DNA of 61,849 nt, taken from contig DEYL01000046.1 in NCBI GenBank assembly GCA_002364535.1, positions 1-61,849 of the forward strand. Direction: 5' to 3'. The notes below the pieces were generated by a model. That model had not been told where the DNA came from. It was given only the letters and a program-made list of their open reading frames with translations, and did not search any database. Shown one piece after another: positions 27,689 through 36,912 of this stretch. The stretch's first letter is position 1. Each line of letters starts with the position of its first letter. The stretch comes from Flavobacteriaceae bacterium UBA3159. GTDB lineage: Bacteria > Bacteroidota > Bacteroidia > Flavobacteriales > Flavobacteriaceae. A program made the translations under genes and the position numbers.

Positions 27689-28543
27689 ATGATCTTTATA
27701 GTTGATAGTGGTTCTACGAAGACCGACTGGATTGCCTTGGATGATTCGGGTCAAGTCCTTTTTTCGACCCAAACCTTGGGGTTAAATCCTCAAGTTCTTC
27801 CCAGTGCAATTCTCACCGAACGAATCATTAACAACTACGATTTGTATCAAAATAGAGAAAAAGTTTCTCATGTACATTTTTATGGAGCAGGCTGTGGTGT
27901 AGAATCTCCTGCAAGAAGGATTGAAAAGGTTTTTACTGAAATCTTCACTCAGTGCAATTTTTCCATTTTAGAAGACACCTACGCTGCGGTATATGCTGCT
28001 ACTAAACCAAACGATCCTGCCATTGTATGCATCATGGGTACGGGTTCCAATTGTACTTACTTTGATGGGAAAGAGATAGAACAAAGGATTTCCTCGCTGG
28101 GTTATGTTTTGATGGATGAGGCAAGTGGGAATTTTTATGGAAAACAATTGATCCGTGCCTATTACTTTAAAACCATGCCGGAAGCTTTGGCCAAAAAATT
28201 TGGGGATCAATACGACTTATCCCCAGATTCCATTAAGGAGAACGTCTATCGGAGGGAAAACCCAAATACTTATCTGGCAAAATTTGCTAAATTTATAATT
28301 GATCACAAACAGGTAACTGAAATGAAAACCATAATAGAAGACGGCTTACAAAGGTTTATTTCTCATCAGATTTTACAATTTGAAGATGCCAAAGACGTTC
28401 CCATTCATTTTATAGGTTCTATTGCACACTATCTTCAGGACGAAATTGATACAGCCTTGAAAAAAAATGGTTTACGTTTGGGTAATGTTGTCAAACGTCC
28501 TATAGATGGATTGGTGGAGCACCACCAGAAGCTTTTAAATTAA
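27689..28543 (+). CDS. BadF/BadG/BcrA/BcrD-type sugar kinase (N-acetylglucosamine kinase-like)
   Basis: A 284-residue ASKHA ATPase. VDSGSTKTDW is the phosphate-binding loop 1, YGAGCGVE follows near residue 66, GTGSNCTYF is the phosphate 2 motif and LGYVLMDEASGNFYGKQ is the catalytic and adenosine region. This matches the short N-acetylglucosamine kinase-like proteins common in Bacteroidota rather than the benzoyl-CoA reductase activators. The last gene of the pfkA-gapA run, it likely feeds amino sugars into glycolysis; nagB at 48.2 kb would act next, which fits a GlcNAc route but is not proof. Confidence 0.85.
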   Translation: MIFIVDSGSTKTDWIALDDSGQVLFSTQTLGLNPQVLPSAILTERIINNYDLYQNREKVSHVHFYGAGCGVESPARRIEKVFTEIFTQCNFSILEDTYAAVYAATKPNDPAIVCIMGTGSNCTYFDGKEIEQRISSLGYVLMDEASGNFYGKQLIRAYYFKTMPEALAKKFGDQYDLSPDSIKENVYRRENPNTYLAKFAKFIIDHKQVTEMKTIIEDGLQRFISHQILQFEDAKDVPIHFIGSIAHYLQDEIDTALKKNGLRLGNVVKRPIDGLVEHHQKLLN

Positions 28544-28564
28544 TCAGTCGAGCCACTAGTTTGA

Positions 28565-28945
28565 TTATTTGATTGCTATCATTGATATTTCTACCCTCAC
28601 ATTTTTGGGCAGTGTTTTTACCGCTATTGTTTCCCTAGCCGGAGCGGTTTCATTGTTGAAGTAACTTCCATAAACCTCATTGACTAGGCCAAAATCGGCC
28701 ATATCTGACAGAAAAATGGAACTTTTGATCACCTGATCAAAATTCATTTCTGCAGCCTCTAAGACTGATTTTAAATTCACCATTACCTGTTCGGCCTCAT
28801 TTTTAACACCTCCCTCTACCAATTCCATAGAGTGGGGGTTTAGGCCAATTTGACCCGAAAGGTATAATGTATCATTGACAAATACCGCTTGATTGTATGG
28901 GCCAATTGGAGCAGGAGCATTGAGTGTTGTGATTATTTTTTTCAT
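28565..28945 (-). CDS. ridA: RidA/YjgF/YER057c-family deaminase
   Basis: A 126-residue protein that hydrolyses reactive 2-aminoacrylate-type imines. It is canonical in length and order: APAPIGPYNQAV near the N-terminus, SGQIGLNP, the substrate-binding R104 in PARETIAV, and E119 in RVEISMIA. R104 and E119 are the residues typical of the active RidA subfamily. It lies 4 bases downstream of lptD on the minus strand and converges with the BadF-type kinase gene. Confidence 0.95.
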   Translation of the reverse strand: MKKIITTLNAPAPIGPYNQAVFVNDTLYLSGQIGLNPHSMELVEGGVKNEAEQVMVNLKSVLEAAEMNFDQVIKSSIFLSDMADFGLVNEVYGSYFNNETAPARETIAVKTLPKNVRVEISMIAIK

Positions 28946-28949
28946 GGTC

Positions 28950-31604
28950 TTATCTTAAACGTCTGTCTGGTTCTCTATTTTTTTCATATTTAATATCACT
29001 CAAAAGTCCGGATTTAATTCCAATAAAGAAATTCCATGAAGCACGATCACTGAAAGGCACCCAACTAAAATCTAGTCGCCAACTGTCTAGATCTCTATTA
29101 AATCGCAGTTGCGTATAGGTAAACCCATGATTTTTAAAATCGAAACCTGAGGACCCACCAATATTCCATTTAGGAGTCAGTTCTATGTCCCCGGAAAACA
29201 TTAGTGAGTTATTTGAAAAGTCATTTTGATTTCTAGAATTGTTGTACGTTAATGAGTATCTTAATTGAATATTCCAGGGTATTTCTGCTCTGTATGAGGG
29301 ATACTTTGTTCTTTCCTCATTTTCTTCATCTCTATTTGATTCATTATTCATACCAATAGTATCTCCAAATAGATCATCTGGCCTTCCACCACCCGAGGCA
29401 TTTTCGAAGAAATTCAATGGATCCTCTTCCTCTTCTTCCTCCTCCTCCTCCTTTTTCTTGTCTTTTGAAAAAGTTGCATTGGAGAGCCTATAGCCTGTAT
29501 TTAAATTGGCGCTGGTTACACGTAAAAGTCCACCTCCTTTACTTATATTGAATTCATTAATTCTTTGATTTTGATTATTTAAAGCATACATATCCATAGT
29601 TGCTCCTAAATTAATTGAAATTTTTCTATCAAATAAATCAATTCCACTAGTTACACGAACAGGACTCCATTTAAATTCTTCGCTAACCATATTATAGTTG
29701 GTGCTAAGGTTTAAGTTTTTTATTAATTGAACCTTTTTTAATTCGGTCTTTGTAGTGTCGGGATCTACAATTTTTGCTTCAAAATTATTGCTTACTGAAA
29801 TCCCCATACTTTTAGATATACCTCTTGATGGTGATCCATATAGCCCCCCCTCAAAACGGGTATAATCTCTTGTGTTTCCATCTGCGTCAATGATGTACTC
29901 GTCATAGTATTGGTCAAAACTTGGGGCAGAGCTGAATGAAATCGAGGGACGAATCGTATGTCTTATGGATCTTATCTTTTTATCCTCATTAAAATTTACA
30001 GTTCCATAAATTGCAGTATCCATACTTAGTCCAAAGCTATAGGTTCTAAAAGCGCTAATCCCACTAATAGTATCTTTCTTTACACCGTCGTTAACCAGGT
30101 CATAGTCATTATATTTGACGGTGTTTGGTTGCCAAACCTCTCTATAATTGGCACTGGCTGCCAAATTAAAATGTTTTAAGATTTTAAAATTTGTACTTAA
30201 AGGAATCGAATGTTGCATGCCTGATCTTGCGTTGTCAAACATTTTACTGGTAAAGAGGTTTTCCTCTGTTGTTAGGATTCGGTTTTCGGCTCGGGTACTG
30301 TATTGTAAATTGATGTTTTGAAACAGGCCCTTTTTGGGTCTGTCCTTGGGAGCAAAAGGAAATATACGATCCAAACTAGCTTGAAAAGTTGGAAGGGTGA
30401 GGTTGACATTTTTAGTATTAGAGTTTTGAGACATATTAGCATTAATGGACATATTAACGCTGGGGCTGCCTGGAATTCTTTTGGAATAAGCAACGGAGGA
30501 ACTCAAGGTGTTGTTAAGAAAATTGGGACTGTTCAGTTGATTGACCGATTCCCTAAAATAATCACTGGTTCCAAAATTAACAGAGGCAGAAAAGTTGGAA
30601 TTGGGACTAGATTTGGGATCTTTAGAGTGGTTCCAGCGCACATTAAAAACAGTAGATTTTGAATAACCAGGTATACCTTTTTCACCATTGATGAGGTTTT
30701 CAAACCTCATGCTAAGACTTCCATTAAAATTGTACATCAACCGGTATTTGGAGTCTGCTCGGAATCCATAACTTCCATTGCTGTAATAATCTCCGGTCAT
30801 TGCAAGGTCAAAGTATTGTGATAGTGCAAGATAGTATCCCCCATTTTGAAGATAATAGCCGCGATTGTTACTTTCTCCAATAGTAGGAAATAAAAAGCCT
30901 GATTGTTGTTTTTGAGATGATGGAAAGTAGGCAAATGGGAGGGCCAGAGGAGTAGGCACGTCTGCAATGTACATATTGGTAAAACCTGTTACTATTTTTC
31001 CCTGCGGAACCATTTTACCTTTTCGTATTCTAAAGTAATAATCTGAGTCCTCCAATTCACCGGCAGTAGTTACTTTGGCATCTTTGATATAATAGACAGA
31101 ATCATTTTCTTTTTTAGTGAAGGCAGCATAAACGTTCATTCCGTTTTGGGCAGATTTGGAATTCCAGATTAAAGCTTTTTGGGTGTCAAAATTGAACCTT
31201 AAAGAATCAGGTCGAATTTCGTTATTTATTTGTTTGAAAAATGGATTTTGAATCAAAACACCCACACTGTCTGGAATTCTCCCTGCAGTAACCTCATTTT
31301 TTGAATAATCCAATACAATGATTCCAGCTTTGAGCTCCATGTCTTGATAATACAGCTCGGCTTGGTTGTACAAGTAGAGCTTGCTTTCTTTCCGATTGAT
31401 TCTTACATACTCCATGGCGTTGTATTTTACCTTATCCAGCAGGGTGGGCTCTTTTTGGGGAATGGAATCTTTCAGTGTGTTTTTTTCGATTTCAGCTGGG
31501 GTAGTAAGAGGAAGAGTAAGAGAATCAGCAGATATCTGTGATTGCAAGTGGTTGAGGTAAAAAAATATTAACAAACCTACTGTATAAATTGACTTTGTTT
31601 GCAA
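28950..31604 (-). CDS. LptD-like outer-membrane LPS-assembly protein
   Basis: An 884-residue outer-membrane protein. A signal peptide (about residues 1-22) is followed by an OstA/LptA-like jellyroll (residues 40-200: YNAMEYVRINRKESKLYLYNQAELYY), then a long barrel of amphipathic strands. SADSLTLPLT and YFPSSQKQQSGFLFPTIGESNNRGYYL are typical of the Bacteroidota putative LPS assembly protein. Unusually, an uninterrupted run of ten glutamates after a lysine cluster lies in a loop near residue 720, encoded by 29424-29453. The first residues are divergent from the amidase gene at 31719, with about 115 bases between. Confidence 0.9.
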   Translation of the reverse strand: MQTKSIYTVGLLIFFYLNHLQSQISADSLTLPLTTPAEIEKNTLKDSIPQKEPTLLDKVKYNAMEYVRINRKESKLYLYNQAELYYQDMELKAGIIVLDYSKNEVTAGRIPDSVGVLIQNPFFKQINNEIRPDSLRFNFDTQKALIWNSKSAQNGMNVYAAFTKKENDSVYYIKDAKVTTAGELEDSDYYFRIRKGKMVPQGKIVTGFTNMYIADVPTPLALPFAYFPSSQKQQSGFLFPTIGESNNRGYYLQNGGYYLALSQYFDLAMTGDYYSNGSYGFRADSKYRLMYNFNGSLSMRFENLINGEKGIPGYSKSTVFNVRWNHSKDPKSSPNSNFSASVNFGTSDYFRESVNQLNSPNFLNNTLSSSVAYSKRIPGSPSVNMSINANMSQNSNTKNVNLTLPTFQASLDRIFPFAPKDRPKKGLFQNINLQYSTRAENRILTTEENLFTSKMFDNARSGMQHSIPLSTNFKILKHFNLAASANYREVWQPNTVKYNDYDLVNDGVKKDTISGISAFRTYSFGLSMDTAIYGTVNFNEDKKIRSIRHTIRPSISFSSAPSFDQYYDEYIIDADGNTRDYTRFEGGLYGSPSRGISKSMGISVSNNFEAKIVDPDTTKTELKKVQLIKNLNLSTNYNMVSEEFKWSPVRVTSGIDLFDRKISINLGATMDMYALNNQNQRINEFNISKGGGLLRVTSANLNTGYRLSNATFSKDKKKEEEEEEEEEDPLNFFENASGGGRPDDLFGDTIGMNNESNRDEENEERTKYPSYRAEIPWNIQLRYSLTYNNSRNQNDFSNNSLMFSGDIELTPKWNIGGSSGFDFKNHGFTYTQLRFNRDLDSWRLDFSWVPFSDRASWNFFIGIKSGLLSDIKYEKNREPDRRLR

Positions 31605-31718
31605 ACCGAATAGTCCTAAATTTGTGATTCGTTAAATGTTTGGTGATCAAAATTAATGATATTTTTATTGTTGGTTGCAGAATTAACTTTTAATTCAATG
31701 TTCATTAAATCAATATAC

Positions 31719-32843
31719 ATGCGTTTTTTAACCTTCCATTTGATTGTCTGTTTGTACTTTGGATTCTTATCAAATCCTTTGAATGGTCAATCTTTATCAA
31801 ACAAAACTTTTACTGTGGTCCTGGATGCGGGACATGGAGGTCATGACCCCGGTTGTGATCCAAATTGCAATAATTACGGTTTTTTTGAAAAGAAAATAGC
31901 TTTGAATATTACCTTGAAAATTGGGAAATTACTTGAAAAGTATAATAATATCAAGGTAATATATACACGTAAATCTGATGTGTATGTGGGATTAAAGGAA
32001 CGAGCTGGAATTGCCAATAAGGCCGATGCTGATCTATTCGTTTCCATTCATTGTGATTCTTTTACTTCTTCCAAAGCTTATGGAGCAGGTACCTTTGTTT
32101 TGGGACTTCATGCCACTCAAAGAAATTTTGAAATTGCTAAAAGGGAAAATTCTGTAATTTTTTATGAGGAAGATTATGAAAAAAAATATGATGGTTTTGA
32201 TCCCAATAATCCCGAGTCTGTTATCAGCCTTACTCTGATGCAGGAAACCTATTCCAACCAGAGTATTGAAGCTGCCGCAACCATCCAGAAAAGTTTTGTG
32301 GATAATTTGGACAGAAAAGACAGAACGGTAAAGCAAGCGGGTTTTGTAGTTTTAAAATACACCTATATGCCAAGTGTCCTGGTGGAAACCGGTTTTTTGA
32401 CTAACAAAAGAGAAGGGGTCTATCTCAACTCTAAAAAAGGTCAAAATGAAATTTCCGGAGCCATCGCCAAAGCCATAATGAATTATAAAAATACATTGGA
32501 GAAAAGGATGGTGAATCAACAAGTGTTTGAAGAGAAAGAAATACCCAAAAACCCATCCAAAATAATATCAAATGATAGTAACGTAATTCGTTTTATGGTT
32601 CAATTGGCCGCAAGTAAAAAACCCATTGATGCAAAACCATACAACTTTAAGGGTTTGAAAAATGTCATCAGAAATAAAGAAGGGGCTTTCTATAAATATT
32701 ATTTTGGTAGTTCTAAGAACTATAAACAAATCCAAAAAGAACAGAGGAAAGCCCGCAGAGCAGGTTTCAAATCCGCCTTTATTGTATCATTCAGGGGAAA
32801 TCAAAAAATCAAATTATTCGAGGCATTAGATGCTTTGAAATAA
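31719..32843 (+). CDS. N-acetylmuramoyl-L-alanine amidase with C-terminal SPOR-like domain
   Basis: A 374-residue secreted Amidase_3 enzyme that cuts the bond between MurNAc and the stem peptide. I chose the ATG at 31719, because MRFLTFHLIVCLYFGFL is a proper signal peptide; a start 63 bases upstream would precede it with an unusual N-terminus. Zinc and catalytic motifs: LDAGHGGHDPGC (first histidine), SIHCDSF, and VLVETGFLTN (catalytic glutamate). Residues ~290-374 (FMVQLAASKKP ... GFKSAFIVSF) look like a SPOR peptidoglycan-binding domain. It is likely a septal or general wall hydrolase and starts a long plus-strand run. Confidence 0.9.
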   Translation: MRFLTFHLIVCLYFGFLSNPLNGQSLSNKTFTVVLDAGHGGHDPGCDPNCNNYGFFEKKIALNITLKIGKLLEKYNNIKVIYTRKSDVYVGLKERAGIANKADADLFVSIHCDSFTSSKAYGAGTFVLGLHATQRNFEIAKRENSVIFYEEDYEKKYDGFDPNNPESVISLTLMQETYSNQSIEAAATIQKSFVDNLDRKDRTVKQAGFVVLKYTYMPSVLVETGFLTNKREGVYLNSKKGQNEISGAIAKAIMNYKNTLEKRMVNQQVFEEKEIPKNPSKIISNDSNVIRFMVQLAASKKPIDAKPYNFKGLKNVIRNKEGAFYKYYFGSSKNYKQIQKEQRKARRAGFKSAFIVSFRGNQKIKLFEALDALK

Positions 32844-32865
32844 GTTAAATCCATAAAAAAAATAT

Positions 32866-32873
32866 TAAATTTG
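32866..32873 (+). promoter_or_regulatory. Candidate -7 element ahead of the MCE gene
   Basis: TAAATTTG matches the Bacteroidota TAnnTTTG -7 consensus 24 bases before the TTG start of the MCE gene. No clear TTG lies at the usual -33 distance. Confidence 0.35.
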
Positions 32874-32897
32874 TATGTCTTGTAAAGCAACATTAAT

Positions 32898-33839
32898 TTG
32901 AAAATCACCAGAGAAATTAAAACTGCAATATTGGTCCTAGGAGGCGTTGCTCTGTTCATATATGGATACAGTTTTTTAAAGGGTAATGCCATTTTCAAGG
33001 ACACCAAAACTATTTATGCGATCTATCAAGAAGTTGAAGGTCTCATCTCCGGAGCCAAAGTGACTATCAATGGTCTTAGTGTTGGCAAAATATCCAAAAT
33101 TGATTTCCTTCCCAATACTACTAAAATTTTGGTGACCATGGACGTGCGTGAGGAATTGAATTTTTCCAATAAGAGTACTGCAATGCTATATGAGACAGGA
33201 CTCATTGGAGGAAAAGCCATCGCCATAGTTCCTATTTTTGATACTAAAAGTGTTGTTAAAGATAGTGATACCTTACAAACTAGCGTAAAACCCGGTCTGA
33301 CTGAACTCATTAACCGTCAGATAGAGCCCTTACAGATAAAAATTGAAAGTATGCTCAGCAGTGCCGATTCTCTGTTTGCAGGTGTTAGTAATGTTTTAGA
33401 CAATGATACCCAAGTCAACCTAAAAAAAACCCTCGAAAACCTCTCCATTACAACCAATAATCTAAATAAAGCATCTTTGGCTGCTGTCGAAATTTTGGAT
33501 ACCAACCAAAAACAACTCAATGCTACTTTTAGTAATATTAAGGATACTTCGGATAATCTAAGATCGATTACCGATTCCATCTCAAATGCCCAACTTAGCC
33601 ACACCATCAGATCTTTCACCAAGTCAGTTGAAGGGCTCAATAAAATTGTTTCTACCATTGAATCGGGTCGAGGAACCGCCGGAAAGTTAATTAATGACGA
33701 AACCTTATATCAAAACTTAACGGACGCTTCAAGAGAATTGGAAAGTCTTTTGAGTGATCTAAAGAACCACCCCAAGCGATATGTACATTTTTCCCTTTTT
33801 GGAAAAAAAGAAAAACCTTACGCCAAAGAAGAAAATTAA
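32898..33839 (+). CDS. MlaD/MCE-family lipid-transport protein
   Basis: A 313-residue protein with one N-terminal membrane anchor (AILVLGGVALFIYGYSFL) and a periplasmic MCE domain (residues 35-120: VEGLISGAKVTINGLSVGKI, TGLIGGKAIAI). The C-terminal half is a long coiled-coil-like helix (NLSITTNNLNKASLAAVEIL). It would form hexamers that bind phospholipid in an Mla-type shuttle; the ATPase and permease partners are not here. The start is TTG: the frame is closed by TAA at 32883-32885 and has no ATG. Confidence 0.92.
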   Translation: MKITREIKTAILVLGGVALFIYGYSFLKGNAIFKDTKTIYAIYQEVEGLISGAKVTINGLSVGKISKIDFLPNTTKILVTMDVREELNFSNKSTAMLYETGLIGGKAIAIVPIFDTKSVVKDSDTLQTSVKPGLTELINRQIEPLQIKIESMLSSADSLFAGVSNVLDNDTQVNLKKTLENLSITTNNLNKASLAAVEILDTNQKQLNATFSNIKDTSDNLRSITDSISNAQLSHTIRSFTKSVEGLNKIVSTIESGRGTAGKLINDETLYQNLTDASRELESLLSDLKNHPKRYVHFSLFGKKEKPYAKEEN

Positions 33840-33848
33840 AATAAAAAA

Positions 33849-35171
33849 ATGGCATACATATCTAATATCATTTTTGCTTTAGTTTTGGCTATTGCTATCT
33901 TCTTTTTTAGGCGAAATATCCTTTTTATTAAAAGAAATATTCTATTAGGACAGGCCATTGACAGATCAGACCGTTCATCAGAGCGGTGGTCCAACATGCT
34001 TCGAATTGCTTTGGGACAATCCAAAATGGTCAATAGACCCATTGCTGGGATCCTCCATATAATTGTATATTTAGGTTTTATCGTCATCAACATTGAGCTT
34101 GTTGAAATTGTTTTGGATGGCTTATTGGGAACCCATCGCTTGTTTGCCCCATATATGGGTGGAGTATACAATTTTCTCATTGCTTCATTTGAAATTTTAG
34201 CATCATTGGTTTTGGTGAGTGTAATATTGTTTTGGCTCCGCCGAAATGCACTTAAAATAAAACGTTTTTGGAAATCCGAAATGAAGGGCTGGCCAAAGAG
34301 AGATGCGGATTATATCCTCTATTTTGAGATCGTGCTTATGACACTTTTTCTGTCGATGAACGCTACAGATCAGTTGCTCCAAGAGTTGGGTGACCCGCAT
34401 TATACCCAAGCCGGTTTATTCCCTGTTTCTCAGTTTATGACCCCCCTCTTTTCTTCTTTTTCAACAACAAAATTGGTCATGCTGGAAAGAAGTTTTTGGT
34501 GGTTGCACATAACTGGAATTCTCATTTTCCTCAATTATCTCTACTACTCCAAACATTTGCATATTCTTTTGGCATTTCCCAATACCTATTTTCAGAATCT
34601 AAACCCCATAGGGGCTTTTAAGAACAATGAGACTGTCGCCAAAGAAGTAAAACTAATGATGGACCCCAGTGCTGATTCCTATTCAGCCCCTGCTGAGGAT
34701 GCTGTTCATGAAAAGTTTGGAGCTTCGGACGTAACCGATCTCAATTGGGTACAATTGATGAATGCTTATACATGTACTGAATGTGGTCGATGTACGGATC
34801 AATGCCCTGCCAATCAAACCGGAAAATTATTGTCACCCCGTAAGATCATGATGGATACCCGAGACCGACTTGAAGAAGTAGGGAGAAACATCGATAAAAA
34901 TGTTAGTTACCAAGAGGATGGAAAGCAATTACTGGATGATTACATTTCCAAGGAAGAATTGTGGGCTTGTACTTCTTGCAATGCCTGTGTAGAATTTTGT
35001 CCTATCGGTATTGACCCGCTTTCGATTATCATGGATATGCGACAATATCTGGTGATGGAACAATCTGCCGCCCCAAGTGATTTGAATAATATGATGAGTA
35101 ATATAGAAAACAACGGTGCACCATGGCCTTTTAACAATCAAGATCGAATGCTCTGGGCCGAGGAAAATTAA
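33849..35171 (+). CDS. Membrane 4Fe-4S protein, heterodisulfide reductase-like
   Basis: A 440-residue protein. The N-terminal 240 residues hold about six membrane segments. The C-terminal domain carries two 4Fe-4S motifs: C309-C312-C315-C319 (CTECGRCTDQCP) and C374-C377-C380-C384 (CTSCNACVEFCP). It is probably an electron-transfer subunit that hands electrons to the CCG-domain protein two genes downstream, as in HdrD-like/glycolate oxidase-like pairs in Bacteroidota. The electron donor and acceptor are unknown. A HAD gene sits between the two partners, 13 bases after this stop. Confidence 0.88.
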   Translation: MAYISNIIFALVLAIAIFFFRRNILFIKRNILLGQAIDRSDRSSERWSNMLRIALGQSKMVNRPIAGILHIIVYLGFIVINIELVEIVLDGLLGTHRLFAPYMGGVYNFLIASFEILASLVLVSVILFWLRRNALKIKRFWKSEMKGWPKRDADYILYFEIVLMTLFLSMNATDQLLQELGDPHYTQAGLFPVSQFMTPLFSSFSTTKLVMLERSFWWLHITGILIFLNYLYYSKHLHILLAFPNTYFQNLNPIGAFKNNETVAKEVKLMMDPSADSYSAPAEDAVHEKFGASDVTDLNWVQLMNAYTCTECGRCTDQCPANQTGKLLSPRKIMMDTRDRLEEVGRNIDKNVSYQEDGKQLLDDYISKEELWACTSCNACVEFCPIGIDPLSIIMDMRQYLVMEQSAAPSDLNNMMSNIENNGAPWPFNNQDRMLWAEEN

Positions 35172-35184
35172 TTTAATCTGAATT

Positions 35185-35631
35185 ATGGAAAAAGAGGAAG
35201 CAGAAAGCTACTTACACAAAAAAGTTGAAAATGGCGAAATTGTCAGCCCTGTTCTACCCGATGGTATCAAAAATTATTTGATTGATATTGATGGAACAAT
35301 TTGTGATGACATTCCCAATGAAGAACCTGAACGAATGGCAATGGCCAACATTTACCCCGATGCCCTGGAAACCCTCAACAAGTGGTATGACGAAGGTCAT
35401 TTGATATGTTTCTTTACTTCAAGGGTAGAGGCCCACAGAGAGGTCACTGAGCAATGGTTAAAATCCAATGGTTTCAAATACCACAGCCTTCTGATGGGTA
35501 AGCCTAGAGGAGGAAACTATCACTGGATCGACAACCACTTGGTAAAAGCCACCCAATATAATGGAAAATTTACAGATTTAATTGAAAAAGAGGTAACTAT
35601 CGAGGTTTTTGACGATGGAAAAAACCATTAA
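35185..35631 (+). CDS. HAD-superfamily hydrolase-like protein
   Basis: A 148-residue protein with the HAD nucleophile motif DIDGTICDD near residue 34 (first Asp the nucleophile, DxDGT intact). FFTSRVEAHREVTEQWL supplies motif II (S/T then cap start), and KPRGGNYHWIDNHL the lysine and acidic motif. It is short, with no large cap domain. Homologs between Fe-S genes in Bacteroidota are sometimes labelled phosphoheptose isomerase, which the sequence does not support. Its last 17 bases overlap the start of the CCG protein, so translation is coupled. Confidence 0.82.
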   Translation: MEKEEAESYLHKKVENGEIVSPVLPDGIKNYLIDIDGTICDDIPNEEPERMAMANIYPDALETLNKWYDEGHLICFFTSRVEAHREVTEQWLKSNGFKYHSLLMGKPRGGNYHWIDNHLVKATQYNGKFTDLIEKEVTIEVFDDGKNH

Positions 35632-36421
35632 ATCACTCAATATGCATGTTCCTACCCTTGCAGAATTAACAGCAGAAGGAAAAAAACCCGAAGTTTTATT
35701 TTGGGTGGGTTGTGCCGGTAGTTTTGATGAGCGCGCCAAAAAAATATCAAAATCCTTTGTTAAGATCCTTCACAAGGCAGGCGTATCTTTCGCCGTTTTG
35801 GGAACAGAAGAAAGTTGTACCGGCGATCCTGCCAAAAGATCAGGGAATGAGTTTCTTTTCCAAATGCAGGCCATGGCGAACATAGAGGTAATGAACACCT
35901 ATCAGGTTACGCGAATCGTTACCACATGTCCGCACTGTTTTAATACCTTAAAAAATGAATATCCTTCCTTGGGGGGCAAATACCAAGTGATGCACCACAC
36001 TACTTTTATCAATACCCTGATTAAAGAAGAAAGGTTTACCATTTCCGGTTCTGAGTACAAAGGAAAGCGAATCACCTATCACGATCCATGCTATTTGGGC
36101 CGCGCTAACCAAGTCTACCAAGCTCCCAGAGACCTGATCAAAAAATTGGACGCAGAGTTGGTAGAAATGAAGAATTGCAAGTCTAAAGGCCTTTGTTGTG
36201 GAGCAGGAGGTGCCCAGATGTTCAAGGAACCCGAAAAAGGCAATAAAGATATCAATATTGAAAGAACCGAACAGGCTTTAGAAACCCAACCTCAAATTAT
36301 CGCTGCGGGCTGTCCTTTTTGCAACACCATGATGTCTGACGGTATCAAAAACAAAGAACAAGAGGAACATGTCCGTGTACAGGACATAGCAGAACTGATT
36401 TCTAAAGCCGAGGATCTATAA
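35615..36421 (+). CDS. CCG-domain Fe-S protein, heterodisulfide reductase subunit B-like
   Basis: A 268-residue protein with two CCG-type modules. The first has GCAGSFDERAKK, VTTCPHCFNTLKNEYP and a YHDPCYLGR segment; the second has GLCCGAGGAQMF and AAGCPFCNTMM. These cysteines bind the non-cubane or 4Fe-4S cluster seen in HdrB/GlpC/LutA-like proteins. The start is the ATG at 35615, two codons after a TTG in the same frame, and lies inside the preceding HAD gene. With the membrane 4Fe-4S protein (33849) it forms a HdrDE-like pair. Its substrate is unassigned. Confidence 0.9.
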   Translation: MEKTIKSLNMHVPTLAELTAEGKKPEVLFWVGCAGSFDERAKKISKSFVKILHKAGVSFAVLGTEESCTGDPAKRSGNEFLFQMQAMANIEVMNTYQVTRIVTTCPHCFNTLKNEYPSLGGKYQVMHHTTFINTLIKEERFTISGSEYKGKRITYHDPCYLGRANQVYQAPRDLIKKLDAELVEMKNCKSKGLCCGAGGAQMFKEPEKGNKDINIERTEQALETQPQIIAAGCPFCNTMMSDGIKNKEQEEHVRVQDIAELISKAEDL

Positions 36422-36424
36422 ACA

Positions 36425-36907
36425 ATGTTTGTTCCCTTTAATCAGCTTCCCGATCACGCTCGCGTTTGGATTTACCCATCCAGTCGTTCGTTTAGTAATC
36501 AAGAACTGGCCATTATTCGCGAAAAAGCTAAAGCTTTCCTGGAACAGTGGACTGCACATGGTGCTGAGCTTCAGGCTGGAATTGATCTGCCTTATGATCG
36601 CTTTATTGTCTTGGGACTCAATGAGTCCGTCCAGTCTGCCTCGGGTTGCTCTATAGATTCTTCTGTTCGTTTTATTCAAGCTTTGGAGCAGACATTCGAT
36701 ATTACCCTTTTGGATAAAATGAATGTTACCTACAGAAATGAAAACACCATTAACCATATTCCACTCAAAGAATTTCGAACCAAAGCAAAAAAGAAACAAG
36801 TCAATTCCGATGTGATTGTTTTTAATAATATAGTTTTGAATAAAATGGAATATGATTCCCTCTGGGAAGTTCCTGCTTCTTCGAGTTGGCATGCCCGATA
36901 TTTTTAA
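36425..36907 (+). CDS. Conserved Bacteroidota protein usually named 'ABC transporter ATPase'
   Basis: A 160-residue protein with no Walker A or B motif, so the common name is misleading. Its signature is VWIYPSSRSFSNQEL near the N-terminus, DRFIVLGLNES and ASGCSIDSSVRFIQALE in the middle, and WEVPASSSWHARYF at the end. The family is nearly restricted to Bacteroidota; the role is unknown. It begins 3 bases after the CCG gene stop, so it likely belongs to the same transcript. Confidence 0.88.
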   Translation: MFVPFNQLPDHARVWIYPSSRSFSNQELAIIREKAKAFLEQWTAHGAELQAGIDLPYDRFIVLGLNESVQSASGCSIDSSVRFIQALEQTFDITLLDKMNVTYRNENTINHIPLKEFRTKAKKKQVNSDVIVFNNIVLNKMEYDSLWEVPASSSWHARYF

Positions 36908-36912
36908 TTGAT

